Source: Helicobacteraceae bacterium (GTDB lineage Bacteria > Campylobacterota > Campylobacteria > Campylobacterales > Sulfurimonadaceae). From it: a DNA stretch of 9,063 nucleotides. Below the pieces are notes generated by a model. It saw nothing but the letters and a program-made list of their open reading frames with translations. It was not told the DNA's origin and did not search any database. This document shows, one piece after another, positions 6,934 through 9,063 of this stretch; position 1 is the first letter of the stretch, and every line of letters starts with the position of its first letter. The DNA is taken from NCBI GenBank assembly GCA_947497635.1, contig CANMHZ010000035.1, forward strand, positions 1-9,063, read 5' to 3'. The position numbers and the translations under genes were made by a program.

Positions 6934-7209
6934 ATGGCGATGGAAGCAACGATTAGAGCTCGATGCGACGCAGATTTAAAGAATGCGGCAGAAGCGATAT
7001 TTAAAGAACTCGGTATCTCTACCTCTCAAGCGATTAATATGTTTTTAGCTAAAGTTAAAAGAGAAAAAGGTATCCCTTTTGAACTAAAAATTCCTAATGA
7101 ACTAACGGCGAATGCAATGGAAGAAGCTCGAAGAGGGATTAATATGGAATCCATTACGTTAGATGAGCTGAAGGGTGAATTTGAAAGTATGAGACATGCT
7201 AAGCGTTGA
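6934..7209 (+). CDS. RelB/DinJ-family antitoxin
   Basis: This 91-residue protein should neutralise the adjacent toxin and repress its own operon. The N-terminus, MEATIRARCDADLKNAAEAIFKEL in outline (3-26), matches the ribbon-helix-helix of DinJ, including the VRAR-D-LK pattern. GISTSQAINMFLAKVKREKGIPF (27-49) corresponds to the DinJ helix segment ending REKALPF, and ELKIPNELT to the linker that wraps the toxin. The variable C-terminal part (about 60-91) would cover the toxin active site. AAAGG (6922-6926) precedes the chosen ATG by seven bases; a second ATG two codons later is possible. It overlaps the toxin gene by 14 bases. The cognate toxin looks like YafQ, so the pair is DinJ-YafQ-like, but its own partner specificity is untested. 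Confidence 0.9.
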   Translation: MAMEATIRARCDADLKNAAEAIFKELGISTSQAINMFLAKVKREKGIPFELKIPNELTANAMEEARRGINMESITLDELKGEFESMRHAKR

Positions 7210-7465
7210 GCGACATAAGCAATTTATAAAAGATAGTGCGAGTGTTAAATTAAGCGAAAAGCATTTTTCAAAATTTGTCGTTTATTTAGCTAAACTAATA
7301 CAAAACGAATCTTTACCTGCAGAAGCACACAACCATGAGCTCGATGGAGATTGGAAAGGTTTTTTGGAATTTCATATTAGTGGTGATTTACTGATAATTT
7401 ATAGAATTGATGGTGAGATTCTTAAGCTTATTCGGATGGGATCACATTCTCAATTGTTTGGGTGA
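7196..7465 (+). CDS. YafQ-family mRNA interferase toxin
   Basis: This 89-residue protein aligns with E. coli YafQ along its whole length, ending in GSHSQLFG where YafQ ends GTHAALFG. YafQ is a ribosome-associated endoribonuclease that cuts translated mRNA. Residues matching its catalytic set are present: H47 (before ELDGDWKG), H60, D64, H84 and F88 correspond to H50, H63, D67, H87 and F91. The tryptophan after the aspartate in YafQ (W68) is leucine here (L65). The toxin therefore looks intact and active rather than decayed. Translation starts inside the antitoxin gene at 7196, with no strong ribosome site, which fits coupling and lower toxin output. It is smaller than but clearly related to the RelE superfamily. 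Confidence in the YafQ subfamily over other RelE types is good because of the WKG and C-terminal GxH..LFG blocks. Confidence 0.9.
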   Translation: MLSVERHKQFIKDSASVKLSEKHFSKFVVYLAKLIQNESLPAEAHNHELDGDWKGFLEFHISGDLLIIYRIDGEILKLIRMGSHSQLFG

Positions 7466-7473
7466 TGAGAAAG

Positions 7474-7495
7474 CGAGAGGATAATATATCCCTCG
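7474..7495 (+). terminator. Hairpin after the toxin gene, possible terminator
   Basis: CGAG-GGATA pairs with TATCC-CTCG (7474-7495) with one bulged A and a three-base loop, nine base pairs in all, starting nine bases after the toxin stop. Only two T residues follow, so it is a poor intrinsic terminator. It may instead be one arm of the palindromic repeat that follows. Confidence 0.35.
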
Positions 7496-7540
7496 TTCCC
7501 AAACTCCAGAGACTGAGAATGAACTTCTGTCTCACCCGTA
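7474..7540. repeat. Cluster of imperfect palindromes, likely dispersed intergenic repeat
   Basis: Three dyads lie in a row: the hairpin at 7474-7495; an imperfect dyad in TTCCCAAACTC...GAGACTGAGAA (7496-7519); and GAGAC (7509-7513) with GTCTC (7529-7533), extended inward by AGAA/TTCT (7516-7519, 7525-7528). Read on the minus strand it spells a short open stretch including HSQSLEFGNEGYIIL. From memory, similar 'SLEFGNE' peptides turn up as spurious small ORFs from multi-copy intergenic repeats with TTGGGAACGAG cores. That recollection is unverified. No real gene is apparent here. Confidence 0.45.
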
Positions 7541-7739
7541 GAATATACTTGGTATTTCTCTTCATAAAACCAAAGATAATCAATATTTTAAAAAAGTAGC
7601 CCAATAGGTGTTGCACTTATAACTTGAATTGGCGTCTTAAATCATCGTACCAATAAAGATTAAGTCCAGTAAAGCTACAATCTTTACAAAATAACAAAAA
7701 CATCTTTTGAGTTGTTAAATAAAATTATAGGTTTAAATC
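7541..7739. other. AT-rich intergenic stretch with no gene
   Basis: No convincing reading frame with a ribosome site is visible in this stretch; a 62-codon minus-strand frame overlapping its start is stop-free but unlike a protein. It contains a perfect inverted repeat, GTAAAG (7669-7674) and CTTTAC (7682-7687), about 50 bases before the zinc-ribbon gene, and a TAAAAT (7720-7725) that could be a -10 box for that gene without a good -35. The segment around 7605-7634 has a less AT-rich, more structured look and might be insertion-sequence debris. Confidence 0.4.
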
Positions 7740-8327
7740 ATGAGTCTCAAATGTGAAAAATGCGGAGCTGAAAACGAAAGCGGTGCAAAGTTTTGTAAGA
7801 ATTGCGGAACTGCTTTAGAAATTGCTCCACAAGAGACAGTAAGTGTTACGAATGGCAATTCAACCATGCAAACAGTGAAAAAGATTGTAGTTTGGATAGC
7901 TGCAATCATTATAGGAATTATTCTCATATCGGTTTTGGTTGATTACATACAAGTTCAAAAAAGAGAAGCAAAAATAACTGAATTACGCAATAAATGCGCT
8001 AATAACGATGCGAAAGCATGTTATGAGCTAGGCACTACTTTTTATGATGATGAAGGAAAGGAAGCCTTGGCGAAGGGATGTCAACTTGGTAATAAAGATG
8101 CTTGTCGTGCAGGCGGCTATTATGAACGAGGATGTGAGCTTAAGGATGGGGAGAGCTGTTATAAGCTTGCTCATTATGGAGAACTAAATCCCAAATTGAT
8201 GGGATGTCGGTTTTCTACTGATAGGGATGATTGTCCAAACATATTAAAGAAACGATCAGAATATGAAAAAAAATATTTTAATTTAGCTTGTCAATATGGC
8301 TATTCACAAGGTTGTATGGCACAATGA
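7740..8327 (+). CDS. Zinc-ribbon, single-pass membrane protein with Sel1/Hcp-like C-X7-C repeats
   Basis: This 195-residue protein is modular. The N-terminus is a zinc ribbon, C5-X2-C8 and C19-X2-C22 (MSLKCEKCGA and KFCKNCG). A linker leads to one transmembrane helix (about 49-68, rich in I/V/A). The C-terminal region carries cysteine pairs with the regular spacing of Helicobacter cysteine-rich proteins and other Sel1-like repeats: C86-C94, C114-C122, C132-C140 and C184-C192, each C-X7-C, plus C156-C165 (C-X8-C). In Hcp proteins such pairs form disulfides, which suggests a periplasmic C-terminus and a reduced cytoplasmic zinc ribbon. Binding partners are unknown; Sel1 repeats usually mediate protein contacts. 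The start has only TAGG (7728-7731) as a ribosome site. The frame may once have continued beyond the stop (see the fragment at 8326). Confidence 0.75.
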   Translation: MSLKCEKCGAENESGAKFCKNCGTALEIAPQETVSVTNGNSTMQTVKKIVVWIAAIIIGIILISVLVDYIQVQKREAKITELRNKCANNDAKACYELGTTFYDDEGKEALAKGCQLGNKDACRAGGYYERGCELKDGESCYKLAHYGELNPKLMGCRFSTDRDDCPNILKKRSEYEKKYFNLACQYGYSQGCMAQ

Positions 8328-8421
8328 CATTTCAAAAATCAAACTGGAAAATTATACTGATCTATCAGATAAAGACGTTGCTCCTGCTACAGATGCTCCC
8401 CCAGCTAGTGAGATTTTGTAA
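8326..8421 (+). pseudogene. Orphan C-terminal coding fragment, +1 frame after the zinc-ribbon gene
   Basis: Immediately after the CAA codon that precedes the zinc-ribbon gene's TGA, the next frame reads 31 sense codons to TAA at 8419-8421. The peptide begins DISKIKLENYT and ends ATDAPPASEIL. It has the acidic, proline/alanine-rich look of a genuine protein C-terminus, and it has no start codon or ribosome site. Loss of T8325 would fuse it in frame to the zinc-ribbon protein as ...GCMAQ-DISKIK. It may thus be a frameshifted tail of that gene, or the stranded 3' end of a different gene lost during island rearrangement. Chance openness over 31 codons is possible. Confidence 0.4.
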
Positions 8422-8473
8422 ATGGAAATAAGTATTCCACTAATAATTCAATAGTTGTGTTTAGGAATAATAT

Positions 8474-9063
8474 ATGGAATTAGTCTATTTATGGGTTGAG
8501 GATTATAAAAATATAAAAAATCAAGGATTTAATTTTTCACCTAGGTTTGAGTGTAATTATGACGGCGAAAATTTAACGATTACATCCAAAGAACATATAG
8601 AAAACTTTTTTGGTAAAAACATAAATATTACGGCGATTGTGGGAGAAAATGGAAGTGGTAAGAGTAGTATAATTGACATTATACAAGAGTGTATAGAAGA
8701 TAATTTATATACTAAATATATTTTAGTATATGCAGGGAGTAACAATGAATTAAAATATCTCTCCAAGAATGTAATATTAGCTGATTTACCACAAGGTAAT
8801 TCTAAAGAACTTGCGCAAAATACTTTTATATATAATAAAGGTAATCATATATCTCATCCATTTAGAAATTATAGATTAATTGAAATAGATAAAAAAACTA
8901 TAGTTAATATATTAGCTACTAAGTGTGATAATCCAACATTCAAAATATCAACTTTTATGTATTTACCGATAGAAATAGAAATAAAATCAAAAGATTCAGA
9001 AAGATTAATAGAGGACACTATTAATTTCTTTAAGCCATTAGATAGAGAAAAAATAAAACTAAT
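8474..9063 (+). CDS. AAA/SMC-like ATPase, N-terminal part (runs off the window), possible defence protein
   Basis: A frame open from ATG 8474 to the end of the window gives the first 196 residues. It begins MELVYLWVEDYKNI, continues NQGFNFSP, and reaches INITAIVGENGSGKSSII with Walker A GENGSGKSS (57-65). The start-strand, 'I-EDYKNI' and GENGSGKS layout is that of the RecF/SMC/OLD-like AAA ATPases found in many anti-phage systems and retron effectors. The rest seen here (about 75-196) is the variable insert before the signature and Walker B motifs, which lie outside the window, as does any nuclease or TOPRIM domain. AGGA at 8463-8466 lies seven bases before the ATG. The gene is far more AT-rich than the nitrate operon (10 of 60 bases are G/C at 8821-8880 against 35 of 60 at 4441-4500), suggesting horizontal transfer. 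No specific system can be named from this fragment. Confidence 0.75.
   Translation, partial: MELVYLWVEDYKNIKNQGFNFSPRFECNYDGENLTITSKEHIENFFGKNINITAIVGENGSGKSSIIDIIQECIEDNLYTKYILVYAGSNNELKYLSKNVILADLPQGNSKELAQNTFIYNKGNHISHPFRNYRLIEIDKKTIVNILATKCDNPTFKISTFMYLPIEIEIKSKDSERLIEDTINFFKPLDREKIKL

Noticed and set aside
7428..7616. Minus-strand 62-codon open frame across the toxin end and intergenic region
   Set aside because: It overlaps the toxin's conserved C-terminus and the palindromic cluster, has no ribosome site and looks like a spurious frame.
7601..7634. Possible insertion-sequence end (GTGTTGCACTTATAACTTG region), perhaps IS30-like
   Set aside because: The resemblance is from memory only; no second inverted repeat, target duplication or transposase fragment is visible in the window.
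7466..7739. CRISPR array or retron-type non-coding RNA in the gap before the zinc-ribbon gene
   Set aside because: There are no regularly spaced direct repeats, and the palindromes are short and unrelated to any reverse transcriptase in the window.
8328..8473. Hidden complete small gene between the zinc-ribbon protein and the ATPase
   Set aside because: The longest plausible frame lacks a start and ribosome site; a second frame starting ATG at 8324 gives a hydrophobic Leu/Gln-rich peptide without a Shine-Dalgarno sequence.

Overview
The window looks like a chromosomal segment from a chemolithotrophic Campylobacterota (epsilonproteobacterial) bacterium, with a Sulfuricurvum- or Sulfurimonas-type genome as my best guess. 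The reasons are gene style (compact, overlapping operons; a compact NasA; a Helicobacter-cysteine-rich-protein-like Sel1 repeat protein) and overall composition. This assignment is inference; there is no rRNA or marker gene here.

Positions 1-6038 form a nitrate-assimilation locus. It opens with the last codons of an ABC permease and the NrtD-type ATPase of a nitrate/nitrite importer. A convergent gene follows for precorrin-2 dehydrogenase/sirohydrochlorin ferrochelatase (CysG N-terminal/Met8 type, minus strand). Across a divergent promoter region lies a tightly overlapped plus-strand operon: uroporphyrinogen-III C-methyltransferase (cobA), siroheme/[4Fe-4S] nitrite reductase (nirA) and the molybdopterin nitrate reductase (nasA). 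Together these import nitrate, reduce it to nitrite and ammonia, and make the siroheme that the nitrite reductase needs. The two halves of siroheme synthesis, fused as CysG in enterobacteria, are here separate, divergent genes.

Positions 6039-6865 carry a two-gene unit with its own likely promoter: a membrane-anchored single-domain rhodanese and, overlapping its stop codon, a small two-helix membrane protein of unknown function.

From about 6866 onward the content becomes accessory. A DinJ/RelB-type antitoxin and YafQ-type toxin overlap by 14 bases behind a promoter that contains a strong dyad resembling RelB-family operators. A 274-base gap (7466-7739) holds a cluster of imperfect palindromes that looks like a dispersed intergenic repeat. 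A zinc-ribbon/transmembrane/Sel1-like cysteine-pair protein follows. Just past its stop codon a neighbouring frame reads on as an apparently real C-terminal peptide, suggesting a frameshift or a gene remnant.

The window ends inside a markedly AT-rich gene for an AAA/SMC-like ATPase with a clear Walker A motif. Its composition, the adjacent toxin-antitoxin pair and the gene debris fit a horizontally acquired island, possibly a defence locus, but its partners lie outside the window.
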